From contig JAJXYI010000708.1 in assembly GCA_021780625.1 (NCBI GenBank), positions 1 to 6,393 of the forward strand: DNA of 6,393 nt, written 5' to 3'. Origin of the DNA: a bacterium (GTDB lineage Bacteria; Verrucomicrobiota; Verrucomicrobiae; Opitutales; Opitutaceae). Each line of letters starts with the position of its first letter. The first letter of the stretch is position 1. The notes under the pieces were generated by a model that did not search any database, was not told where the DNA came from, and saw nothing but the letters and a program-made list of their open reading frames with translations. This document shows, one piece after another, positions 1 through 6,176 of the stretch. The position numbers were made by a program, and so were the translations under genes.

Positions 1-24
1 CCGTTGCGAAGCAAGGACGGAGAC

Positions 25-111
25 TGGTGCCCAGAGTGGGGGTCGAACCCACACGCCATCGCTGGCGACGGATTTTGAGTCCGTTGCGTCTGCCGATTCC
101 GCCATCTGGGC
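25..111 (-). tRNA. tRNA-Leu, anticodon CAA
   Basis: The minus strand folds as a complete class II tRNA of 87 nt including an encoded 3' CCA (positions 25-27). The 7-bp acceptor stem is perfect (GCCCAGA with TCTGGGC, discriminator A at 28). The D arm has a GCG/CGC stem around a loop containing GGCAGA. The anticodon stem ACGGA/TCCGT encloses the loop CTCAAAA, which places the anticodon CAA at positions 75-77, so it reads the leucine codon UUG. The long variable arm is a perfect CGCCA/TGGCG stem with a 4-nt loop, as expected for tRNA-Leu, and the T arm is GTGGG-TTCGACC-CCCAC. Nothing looks degenerate, so it should be functional. I saw no clear promoter box upstream on the minus strand (112-200). 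Confidence 0.97.
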
Positions 112-224
112 CAGGCAGGGTTCTGGACCGTAATTGCGCGACGGGCGGTGTCCATTGAAAACCGCCAGGGGATAGGATTTGGAACTCGGTGGAAAATTTT
201 GAACGCCCCGGGGGCGGGCGCGTC

Positions 225-242
225 TTACCCGTCGTTACCCGT
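225..242. repeat. Tandem direct repeat TTACCCGT, two copies
   Basis: The octamer TTACCCGT occurs at 225-232 and again at 235-242, so the two copies start exactly 10 bp apart, about one helical turn. It lies in the spacer between tRNA-Leu and radC, upstream of the hairpin at 277-313. Such spacing suits a regulator binding one face of the helix, but two 8-bp copies could be chance and no promoter is obvious next to them. The rest of the 112-276 spacer shows no gene that I can support. Confidence 0.3.
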
Positions 243-276
243 TCTTTCTTTCAGTTCATAGTCATATCTAGTCGGC

Positions 277-313
277 AAGGGCGTCGGGTTTTCCCGACGC
301 CCTTTCTGTTTCT
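277..313 (+). terminator. Strong intrinsic terminator hairpin with plus-strand U-tract
   Basis: A perfect 12-bp inverted repeat (277-288 with 293-304, arm AAGGGCGTCGGG) closes a TTTT loop and runs directly into TTTCTGTTTCT on the plus strand. This is the classic layout of a Rho-independent terminator for plus-strand transcription. On the minus strand the hairpin sits about 48 nt past the radC stop codon, the usual place for a gene-end terminator, but it is followed there by GCCGACTAG, which has no U-run. It may therefore end radC poorly, or act in both directions. No plus-strand gene is recognised upstream of it in this window, so its client is unclear. Confidence 0.75.
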
Positions 314-351
314 ACACCAAGGTGATTGGCATCTGGTGGCCGAGTGGCGGA

Positions 352-1056
352 TTAGAGCAGGCCGGAGTCGCGGAAGCTGTAGTGGCCGAGACCGGAAGGG
401 TCGGCATTGCGGGAGCCAACGATCACGTGGTCGACCAAGTCGATGTTCAGGATGCGTGCGGCCTCGCGGAGCTGACGTGTGACCTGGATATCCGCGGCGC
501 TGGGTTGGGGATCGCCGCTGGGGTGGTTGTGAACGACGATAACGCCGGTGGAGGAGAGGCGAATGGCGTCGCGAAAGACCTCGCGCGGGTGGGCGAGGCT
601 TGCGGTGGCGGTGCCGGACGTGGCCTCGATTCGGCGGATCAGACGATGGCGGGTGTTGAGGCAGAGCACCCAGAACTTCTCCACCTCGAGGCCGCGGATG
701 AATGGTATCATGTATTCAACGACATCGGTCGGCGTGCGCAGCAGGGGCTGCGGGTTTCCGCTGCCGGCCTGCATCCTTCGCGAGAGTTCGATGACGCTGA
801 GCAGTTGGAGCGCCTTGACGCGGCCGATGCCCGGGATGCGAGCGAAGTCCGCCGGGCCCCAGGATGCGAGGGCGGCGAGCGAGCCGGCCTCGAGCAGAAG
901 CGATTCAGAAACGCGAAGGACGTCGTGCCCGGGCGTGCCGGTCCGAAGCAGGAGGGCGAGCAGTTCCTCGTCGCGGAGCGCTGAAGGCCCCAGGCGCTCG
1001 ATGCGTTCCTGGGGCTGTTCGTGAACGCAGAGTTGTCCGATTGTGAGGGTTGGCAT
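352..1056 (-). CDS. radC: RadC family JAMM/MPN+ domain protein (UPF0758)
   Basis: This encodes a complete 234-residue protein of the RadC/YicR family, typical in length. The N-terminal region (about 15-45) carries the family signature RLGPSALRDEELLALLLRTG. A helix-hairpin-helix element, FARIPGIGRVKALQL, follows at 71-85. The C-terminal MPN+ domain (about 105-230) has the intact JAMM zinc motif: H176 and H178 in HNHPSGDP, S186 and D189, with E126 the likely catalytic glutamate. By fold, the family would be a zinc-dependent hydrolase acting in the cytoplasm, but no substrate is established. The old link to DNA repair in E. coli was traced to a different gene, so no repair role is claimed. The start is the ATG at 1054-1056, since no better in-frame start lies upstream; it lacks a Shine-Dalgarno sequence. 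The gene diverges from rsmE across a 189-bp spacer and is probably transcribed alone. Confidence 0.96.
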   Translation of the reverse strand: MPTLTIGQLCVHEQPQERIERLGPSALRDEELLALLLRTGTPGHDVLRVSESLLLEAGSLAALASWGPADFARIPGIGRVKALQLLSVIELSRRMQAGSGNPQPLLRTPTDVVEYMIPFIRGLEVEKFWVLCLNTRHRLIRRIEATSGTATASLAHPREVFRDAIRLSSTGVIVVHNHPSGDPQPSAADIQVTRQLREAARILNIDLVDHVIVGSRNADPSGLGHYSFRDSGLL

Positions 1057-1070
1057 GAGCAGACACTAAG

Positions 1071-1100
1071 GTTAAAAATAATGATTAAAATAAAATAAAA
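1071..1100 (-). promoter_or_regulatory. AT-rich island, probable radC promoter region
   Basis: Twenty-eight of these 30 bases are A or T, in a window that is otherwise strongly GC-rich. The island lies 15-44 bp upstream of the radC start codon, in the divergent spacer between radC and rsmE. Within it, three tandem TAAAA units occupy 1086-1100 (TTTTA on the radC strand). The location and composition suit a promoter with easy melting or an UP-like element, and CATTAT-like or TATTTT-like -10 hexamers can be picked out on the minus strand. No hexamer pair with good spacing stands out, so the exact promoter is not assigned. I see no clear promoter for rsmE in 1101-1245. Confidence 0.35.
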
Positions 1101-1245
1101 GCTATCGAAATGGCTTTGGATGCGCCGGTGACTGACCGTTAACTTCATCCAATTTGCGAAAGGTCCACGGACTTGGTTGAGTGCGATGGTTTTCGGTTGT
1201 GATGGGTGGTGGCGTTGGGCATCTAAACGTTAAACCTGCCCAGCG

Positions 1246-2001
1246 ATGCCGGATTTTCGTTCGTACTGCCTGCCTGCAACCAAGGATCCGAAGGAGATCA
1301 TGCTGTCTCCCGAGGAGTCGCATCATCTGATCGTGGTGAATCGTGCGGCTGTGGGTGACACAGTGGTGGCGTTCAACGGCCAGGGGGCTGAATGGATTTG
1401 CACGCTGGCCTCGGACAAGCGTCAGGCGGCGGTGCTGACGGTACGATTTGCGCAGACGGCGAAGCCGCTGCCGTATGAGATCACGCTTGGGCAGGCCCTG
1501 CCTAAGGGGCCCTCGATGGATTCGATTGTACGCAAGGCAACGGAGATCGGCGTGGCGCGGATCGTGCCGCTCGAAAGCGAGCGGACGCAGGTGAAGCTCG
1601 AGGGGGACCGGCAGGATCGGAAGGCGGGGAAGTGGGAGACGGCGGCCCTCGAGGCTGCGAAGCAGTGCGGGAACGCGTGGCTTCCCGAGATTCTTCCGTT
1701 GCAGCGTGCGTCGACCTTCATGGAGCAGGCGAAGGGGTATGACCTGAAGCTGATTGCCAGCCTGCATCCGGGTGCGAAATCGCTGAAGACGGTGCTTGCG
1801 GCGTATCACGCGGCCCAGGGACGCGCCCCGAAGCGCGTGGTTTGGATGATCGGCCCGGAGGGCGACTTCACTCCCGCGGAGATGAGTCTGTCGCAGTCAT
1901 GCGGCTTTGAACCGGTGACACTCGGACCGCTTGTGCTGCGCTGCGAGACGGCGGCGGTCTATGCGCTGAGCATCCTCAGCTACGAGTTGCAGACGGCGTG
2001 A
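1246..2001 (+). CDS. rsmE: 16S rRNA (uracil(1498)-N3)-methyltransferase RsmE
   Basis: The product is a 251-residue SPOUT-class methyltransferase that uses S-adenosylmethionine to methylate N3 of U1498 in 16S rRNA, in the cytoplasm during small-subunit maturation. The length is close to the E. coli protein (243 aa). An N-terminal PUA-like domain (about 1-72) includes LSPEESHHLIVVNRAAVGD. The SPOUT domain (about 75-250) shows LGQALPKGPSMDSIVRKATEIGV, the SERTQVKL segment at 111-118, then the cofactor-knot motifs IGPEGDFTPAE at 202-212 and LGPLVLRCETAA at 226-237. One difference is QCGNAWLP at 140-147, where many homologues have arginine after QCG or QSx. The ATG at 1246 gives the usual N-terminus before the SPEE/HH motif; no Shine-Dalgarno is visible. 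It diverges from radC and converges with the peptidase gene, and so looks monocistronic. Confidence 0.96.
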   Translation: MPDFRSYCLPATKDPKEIMLSPEESHHLIVVNRAAVGDTVVAFNGQGAEWICTLASDKRQAAVLTVRFAQTAKPLPYEITLGQALPKGPSMDSIVRKATEIGVARIVPLESERTQVKLEGDRQDRKAGKWETAALEAAKQCGNAWLPEILPLQRASTFMEQAKGYDLKLIASLHPGAKSLKTVLAAYHAAQGRAPKRVVWMIGPEGDFTPAEMSLSQSCGFEPVTLGPLVLRCETAAVYALSILSYELQTA

Positions 2002-2062
2002 GGCGGAGGTCGGAAGTCGGAGGGCAGAAGACAGAGGACAGAGACCAGAGGTCAGGAGTCAG
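2000..2062. repeat. Degenerate heptamer tandem repeat (RRRNCRG, 9 units)
   Basis: Nine consecutive 7-bp units can be read without a gap: GAGGCGG, AGGTCGG, AAGTCGG, AGGGCAG, AAGACAG, AGGACAG, AGACCAG, AGGTCAG and GAGTCAG. All fit RRRNCRG, so one strand is almost wholly purine. The array starts inside the rsmE TGA (1999-2001) and fills most of the 95-bp gap before the stop codon of the convergent peptidase gene. The next unit, 2063-2069, no longer fits. After it, a short CGGAA/TTCCG inverted repeat (2070-2074 with 2082-2086, 7-nt loop) has no T-tract and is too weak to call a terminator. Purine-rich heptamer arrays of this kind occur between genes in several phyla; their function is unknown to me. 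Confidence 0.8.
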
Positions 2063-2096
2063 ACAAGAGCGGAAGTTCAAATTCCGACGGGGTGGG

Positions 2097-5000
2097 TTAT
2101 TTGACCTCGTAGACTTCGATGAGACCGACGCCGGTGGCGCCGTTCTTGTCCTTGGTGATTGCGGTGTAGAGACCCGGGGGGAGCGTGACGAGGAGGGCTG
2201 CGTCGTTTGAGCCGTCGGGCCAGGCGAAGGCGTAGGTGGCGGCCGCCGCAGCCTTGATGAGCGGGGCCTCGTGTGGATCGTCGCTCCAGTTGTCGTTCGT
2301 GGCGATCGGGACGCCGGCCTGGTTGTAGAGCGTCACGACGGGGTCGGGCAGGTAGTTGGAAATGCCATACGGAGCGAGTGCCGGACCGGAGGCGCGGATG
2401 AGGACGGTCTTGAGTCCCGAGCCATTGATCGCGAAGCCGGCGACCTGCACGTCATCGCCGGAGGCGACGGACGAGCGCGCGGAGATGTCGACCAAGCGCG
2501 ACTCTGGGTGGTCGACCTCGTAGACCTCGACCAGGGCGACGCCGCTGGCGCCGTTCTTGTCCTGGACCGTGGCGGTGTAGAGGCCGGGCTTGAGGGTGAC
2601 GAGGAGAGCGGAGTCCTTACTGCCGACGGGCCAGGCGAAGGCGCTGGTCCGGGTGAAGGCGGCGCTGAGGGCAGCGGTTTGAGTCGGATCGTCGCCCCAG
2701 TCGTCGTTGGTTGCGATGACGGCGCCGGACTGGTCGTGGAGCGTCAGGGTGGGATCGGGCAGGAAATCGGAAATCCCGTAGGGCGCGAGGGCGGGGCCTG
2801 AGGCGCGGATGAGGACGGTTTTCGGGGTGGTGCCTGAGATTGAGATGCCGGCGATCTGGACGTTGGCACCGGTTTCCACGTAGGTGCGTGCGGAGATGGA
2901 GGTCAGGTGTGCGGAAGGGTTGGACTGGGTTAGCGGGTCGACGACAAGGGGGGCCGCGGAGCTTGTGGTCGAGCCGGCGTCGTTGGTGACCGTGCAGGTA
3001 TAGGAGGCCTGGGCGAGCGTGGAGACGTTGGGCAGCGTGAGAGTGGGGGCTGTGGCTCCGGATATCGGAGAGCCGTCCTTGTACCACTGATACCAGAGGG
3101 GCGCTGCGCCGGTGGCGGACACCGAAAATACGGCGCTGGTGCCGGCAGGGACATCGAGCGGCAGAGGGTTGGCGCCGATCGAAGGAGGGCCTAGTGGCGA
3201 CAGGACGATGCGGCGGACGTCATTGTTGAAGGAGTCTGCCACGTAGAGTACCCCGGAGGCGTCGACCGCGACGTCAGCCGGTTCATTAAAGCGAGCGGAC
3301 AAGGGATAATTGTCGGTCGCCTCGAATGAGCCAGCGGATCCGGCGACGGTGGTGACGTTGCCGGTTGGGCTCACTTTTCGGATCGTGTCATTGACGGTGT
3401 CGGCCACGAAAAGATTCCCGGAGGCGTCAACTGCGAGGCCCGACGGGGTGTCGAAGCGTGCGCGGGATCCGGAATCGTCGGTTGAGCCGGTCGCGCCGGC
3501 CAGGCCCGCGAGGGTGGACACGACCCCGCTGGTGTTGATCACGCGGATGGTGCTGTTCCCGGAGTCTGCGACGTAGACGTTGCCGGAGTTGTCGACGGCA
3601 ACGGCGAGCGGCATGTTGAAACTTGCGGACGAGGCGGCGCCATCAGCGGAGCCCTTGGAGCCGGTGCCTGCAAGAGTGGAGACGACGCCGGTCGGTGTGA
3701 CTTTTCGGATCGTGTTGCCCTTGCCGTCTGCGACGTAGATGTTGCCGGAGGAATCGACGGCGAGGTTTTCGGGATCCGAAAATTCGGCTGAGGTTCCGGA
3801 GCCGTCGACGTGGCCTGAGATGCCGGCGCTACCCGCGAGGGTGGAGACGATGCCGGCCGGTGTGATCTTTCGGATTGTGTAATTTCCGGAGTCGGCGACG
3901 TAGAGATCGCCTGAGGGGCTGCAGGCAACCCCGCCGACGCCGGAGAATCGGGCAACGGAGACGGGGCCGTCGGTGGTGCCGGCGGAGCCTGCGAGTCCGG
4001 CGACGGTGGAAACCTGTCCTTGGGGGGTGATTTTTCGAACGGTGAAATTCTGTCCGTCGGAGACATAGACGTTGCCGGAAGAATCAACGCAGATGCCGCC
4101 CGGATAATTGAAGCGGGCGTTGCTGGCGGTGCCGTCCTGGCTGCCGTAGGCGCCGGGCCAGCCTGCGAGGGTGGAGACGCCGGTAGTGCCAATCGAAAGC
4201 GAGGCGGGCGTGGACGTGACGGATCCGGCGGCGTTGCTTACGATGCACTCGAACTGATCGCGGTCCATTGCGGCGGTGGCCTTGGTTATCAACAGGGAGT
4301 TCGTCGTGGATCCCTGGAAGGTGCCGTCGTCGGACAGAGGGGTCCAGGTGGACGATCCTGAAGGACTGTATTGCCAATGGTACGACAGGCTGGAGCCACC
4401 GACTGCGGAAACGGCAAAGGTGACGCTCTGACCGGCGGTCGTGAAGCGGTTTGCGTACTGGGCGACGATTGCGGGGCTGGGCGCGGACGAAAGCGAGTCG
4501 TTAACGAGGACTGCGAGATTGGGCACACCGAGGCCGGTGCACATGTCATAGCCGGGGAGTGCGGAGAAGGAACCATTGGACCCCGTGGTGATATCGCGGA
4601 AGGCGGAGGTCCCGAGCAGGGGATAGAGGCGGGGATTGAGGGCGCCAAGAGGGGAGAGACCGGCGGCTGAACGGCTTTGGTTCATCAGGGCACACAGCCC
4701 CGCCCAAACCGGGGCGGCCCAGCTAGTACCGCCCACGGCGTATTGTTTACCGGACGAATAGATGAGGGCGCCCGTTGTGGGATCGGCGGCGGCGGCGACG
4801 TCGGGTACGAGACGTTTCGTGCCGGGGGACACGCCCGTACCGGTCTGCCAGGCCGGGCGGGCGAAATAACTGCTGATGCCTCCCCCTGAGCCTGACCAAG
4901 CGCTCTCGGTGGCCACGGAGCCGTCGGTTGCGAGTCGGAGGGTCGTGCCTCCGACGCCTGTGACATCGGGATCGCTGGCGGGATAATTGACCTGCAGGAC

Positions 5001-6176
5001 CAATGGCTTTGCGGAGTCGGCGTAACCGCCGAGGTCGCCGGAGGAGGCGACCACGGTGACCCCGGCGCTGGCGAGTGCCGCGACATACTGGGATTCGATC
5101 AGCAGGTAATCTTGATCGACTTCATCTTCGGCGTAACCGAACGAAATGGAGTACTGATGCAACGTGGGATTTGATGGGAGGTCGGCGTAGAGCCTGAGGA
5201 AGGCCTCGTCGATCACGGCTGGGTCCGTGAGATCGCCTGCGTAGATCCGGATGGCGGCGCCGGGTGCCATGGCGCCGGCCCATTCGACATCGAGGTCGGC
5301 TTCCTCCATCGTGGCGGTATCGACGGACGACGAGGGGCCGCCGTTGAGGTCGACGTGGCTGACGTTGGACACGGAGGCGCTGGAACCGGCGAGGGTCCAA
5401 AAGGCGGTGAGGTCGGTGGACGAAGGGTAGGCCGCGGAAAAGATCGCGATGGTCTGGCCTGAGCCGGTGAGTCCGGTCGAGGCTGCGCCGTAGACGGAGG
5501 CGATCTGGGCGGGCAGATAGGGTGGCTGGTTGGACGAGACTGCCTGCGCCAAAAGGTGATTGAGCAGGTGGGGACGCTGCTGGGGCTGCAGACCGTGGAT
5601 GCCCAGAACGGCGTTGGCCAGGCTCGAGGGCATGCTGGGGGCGGAGATGGCCGAGGTAAATTTCGAGGAGCCTACGGTGACGCGTGCAAAATTGGCATTG
5701 AGAGCCCGTGCGATGGTGGAGACGGGGGCACGGGCGAAGACGGCGAGGTGCGAGGGATCGGCGCGGACGATCTGGAAACCCTGGGACGTGAGCCAGTCGA
5801 CCAGCTGCTGTTGATCGGCGGTGTTGGGCAGGTAGCGGGATTGCATCTCAGCAGGAGCGATGCGCTCGCCCTTTGCGATGCGGGTCTGCAGTTCGTCGAA
5901 GTTGCGCATCTTCAGGGCGAACTCGACTGTCATCGGCGCTATCGCTTCGGTTGAAGAGAGCGTCGTGCGCGAGATAAAGGGCGTCGATGAGATGGCCGGG
6001 CCCGCCTCGGCAGCGGACAGAACCCGCCGGATACTGCCTAGAAAGGCGGTGCTCGATCGCATCGCGGCGTGCGCCTTAGGCAAGGCGGTCAGCACTAGCG
6101 CAGACGTCAGAAGCCCGAGGAACAGGCGGAAGAGGTGTTTGTTTGGCAGGCAGGCTGGTGGTTGCCGGAAGGACAT
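2097..6176 (-). CDS. Secreted S53 (sedolisin/kumamolisin-like) peptidase with Ig-like, NHL and duplicated C-terminal modules
   Basis: This encodes a 1359-residue exported serine-carboxyl endopeptidase, probably degrading protein outside the cytoplasm. Residues are numbered from the ATG at 6174-6176. A signal peptide (1-37) has hydrophobic LFLGLLTSALVLTALP and a probable cut at AHA|A. A kumamolisin-type propeptide spans about 75-205 and the catalytic domain about 218-562. All S53 catalytic residues are present: E292 and D296 in EADLD, oxyanion D381 in SSGDLG, and nucleophile S485 in GGTSWAAP. A C-terminal calcium site is likely (D528-I529 in FRDITTG; D544 in GYDMCTGLG). Next come an Ig-like domain (565-662; W601, C644), six NHL repeats (667-995), a second Ig-like domain (996-1082; W1031, C1061) and two copies of a roughly 133-residue module (1090-1222, 1227-1359). 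A GTG at 6198-6200 could add 8 residues; neither start has a Shine-Dalgarno, and ATG gives the more usual signal peptide. The frame is intact. It converges on rsmE and stands alone. Confidence 0.93.
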   Translation of the reverse strand: MSFRQPPACLPNKHLFRLFLGLLTSALVLTALPKAHAAMRSSTAFLGSIRRVLSAAEAGPAISSTPFISRTTLSSTEAIAPMTVEFALKMRNFDELQTRIAKGERIAPAEMQSRYLPNTADQQQLVDWLTSQGFQIVRADPSHLAVFARAPVSTIARALNANFARVTVGSSKFTSAISAPSMPSSLANAVLGIHGLQPQQRPHLLNHLLAQAVSSNQPPYLPAQIASVYGAASTGLTGSGQTIAIFSAAYPSSTDLTAFWTLAGSSASVSNVSHVDLNGGPSSSVDTATMEEADLDVEWAGAMAPGAAIRIYAGDLTDPAVIDEAFLRLYADLPSNPTLHQYSISFGYAEDEVDQDYLLIESQYVAALASAGVTVVASSGDLGGYADSAKPLVLQVNYPASDPDVTGVGGTTLRLATDGSVATESAWSGSGGGISSYFARPAWQTGTGVSPGTKRLVPDVAAAADPTTGALIYSSGKQYAVGGTSWAAPVWAGLCALMNQSRSAAGLSPLGALNPRLYPLLGTSAFRDITTGSNGSFSALPGYDMCTGLGVPNLAVLVNDSLSSAPSPAIVAQYANRFTTAGQSVTFAVSAVGGSSLSYHWQYSPSGSSTWTPLSDDGTFQGSTTNSLLITKATAAMDRDQFECIVSNAAGSVTSTPASLSIGTTGVSTLAGWPGAYGSQDGTASNARFNYPGGICVDSSGNVYVSDGQNFTVRKITPQGQVSTVAGLAGSAGTTDGPVSVARFSGVGGVACSPSGDLYVADSGNYTIRKITPAGIVSTLAGSAGISGHVDGSGTSAEFSDPENLAVDSSGNIYVADGKGNTIRKVTPTGVVSTLAGTGSKGSADGAASSASFNMPLAVAVDNSGNVYVADSGNSTIRVINTSGVVSTLAGLAGATGSTDDSGSRARFDTPSGLAVDASGNLFVADTVNDTIRKVSPTGNVTTVAGSAGSFEATDNYPLSARFNEPADVAVDASGVLYVADSFNNDVRRIVLSPLGPPSIGANPLPLDVPAGTSAVFSVSATGAAPLWYQWYKDGSPISGATAPTLTLPNVSTLAQASYTCTVTNDAGSTTSSAAPLVVDPLTQSNPSAHLTSISARTYVETGANVQIAGISISGTTPKTVLIRASGPALAPYGISDFLPDPTLTLHDQSGAVIATNDDWGDDPTQTAALSAAFTRTSAFAWPVGSKDSALLVTLKPGLYTATVQDKNGASGVALVEVYEVDHPESRLVDISARSSVASGDDVQVAGFAINGSGLKTVLIRASGPALAPYGISNYLPDPVVTLYNQAGVPIATNDNWSDDPHEAPLIKAAAAATYAFAWPDGSNDAALLVTLPPGLYTAITKDKNGATGVGLIEVYEVK
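2100..2498 (-). repeat. C-terminal module, copy 2 (in the S53 peptidase gene)
   Basis: This is the second, terminal copy of a module of about 133 residues (residues 1227-1359), which ends the protein with GLIEVYEVK. It aligns without gaps to the copy at 2511-2909, with about 63% identical residues counted by eye. Shared blocks are KTVLIRASGPALAPYGIS, LPDP, IATND-W, AFAWP, ALLVTL-PGLYTA and DKNGA. The content is beta-rich and glycine-rich. From memory the module resembles C-terminal repeats of large secreted proteins in Opitutus-type Verrucomicrobia; its role is not known to me, and surface anchoring or substrate binding are only guesses. Confidence 0.85.
2511..2909 (-). repeat. C-terminal module, copy 1 (in the S53 peptidase gene)
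   Basis: This first copy of the duplicated module (residues 1090-1222) follows the second Ig-like domain and is joined to copy 2 by only four residues. The copies lie 411 bp apart in register. They also match well at DNA level around the LIRASGPALAPYG block (roughly 2341-2400 against 2752-2811), which points to an internal tandem duplication rather than recruitment of two unrelated domains. This copy keeps the same DPTLTLHDQSGAVIATNDDW pattern as its partner, with more divergence in the AALSAAFTRTS stretch. Confidence 0.85.
3192..4178 (-). repeat. Six NHL repeats (165-bp units) forming a predicted six-bladed beta-propeller
   Basis: Six consecutive repeats of 55, 55, 55, 54, 55 and 55 residues occupy residues 667-995 of the S53 peptidase. 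Each starts V(S/T)T(L/V)AG, continues through D(G/D/N)xxxxAxF, and ends with the NHL core, for example VDSSGNVYVSDGQNFTVRKI. Six NHL repeats are the number needed for one closed six-bladed propeller, the usual NHL structure. Such propellers are generally protein- or ligand-binding platforms, so this part may bind substrate or hold the protease at a surface. No blade is broken; repeat 4 is one residue shorter, and repeats 5 and 6 replace the DG pair with DD and DN. Confidence 0.9.

Noticed and set aside
1..20. A possible hairpin just downstream of tRNA-Leu on the minus strand (CCGT with ACGG, and TGC with GCA inside).
   Set aside because: The stem is interrupted by unpaired bases and the following sequence is outside the window, so no U-tract can be seen. 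A terminator call is not supported.
25..111. tRNA-Leu 3' end as a possible attachment site for an integrated element.
   Set aside because: I saw no second copy of the tRNA 3' end, no integrase gene and no mobile-element genes in the window.
189..482. A plus-strand open frame of 97 codons in the tRNA-radC spacer.
   Set aside because: It runs straight through the terminator hairpin and into antisense radC, has an arginine-rich composition typical of a GC-rich shadow frame, and resembles no protein family.
322..1024. Long plus-strand open frames (up to 220 codons) antisense to radC.
   Set aside because: They are mirror frames of a clear RadC gene with an intact JAMM motif; long antisense frames are expected at this GC content and they show no domain.
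1102..1809. A minus-strand frame of 235 codons covering the start of rsmE and the upstream spacer.
   Set aside because: It overlaps the well-supported RsmE frame, is rich in Arg, His and Pro like other shadow frames, and has no recognisable motif.
2271..2801. Plus-strand frames antisense to the peptidase gene (also at 4020-4361, 4371-4670 and 5556-5954), some with repeated similar segments.
   Set aside because: The apparent internal repeats simply mirror the duplicated C-terminal modules and NHL repeats on the opposite strand.
3192..4178. Regular 165-bp periodicity that at first glance might be taken for a CRISPR-like or satellite array.
   Set aside because: The period is exactly 55 codons in an open frame with conserved NHL residues and synonymous-type variation, so it is a protein repeat.
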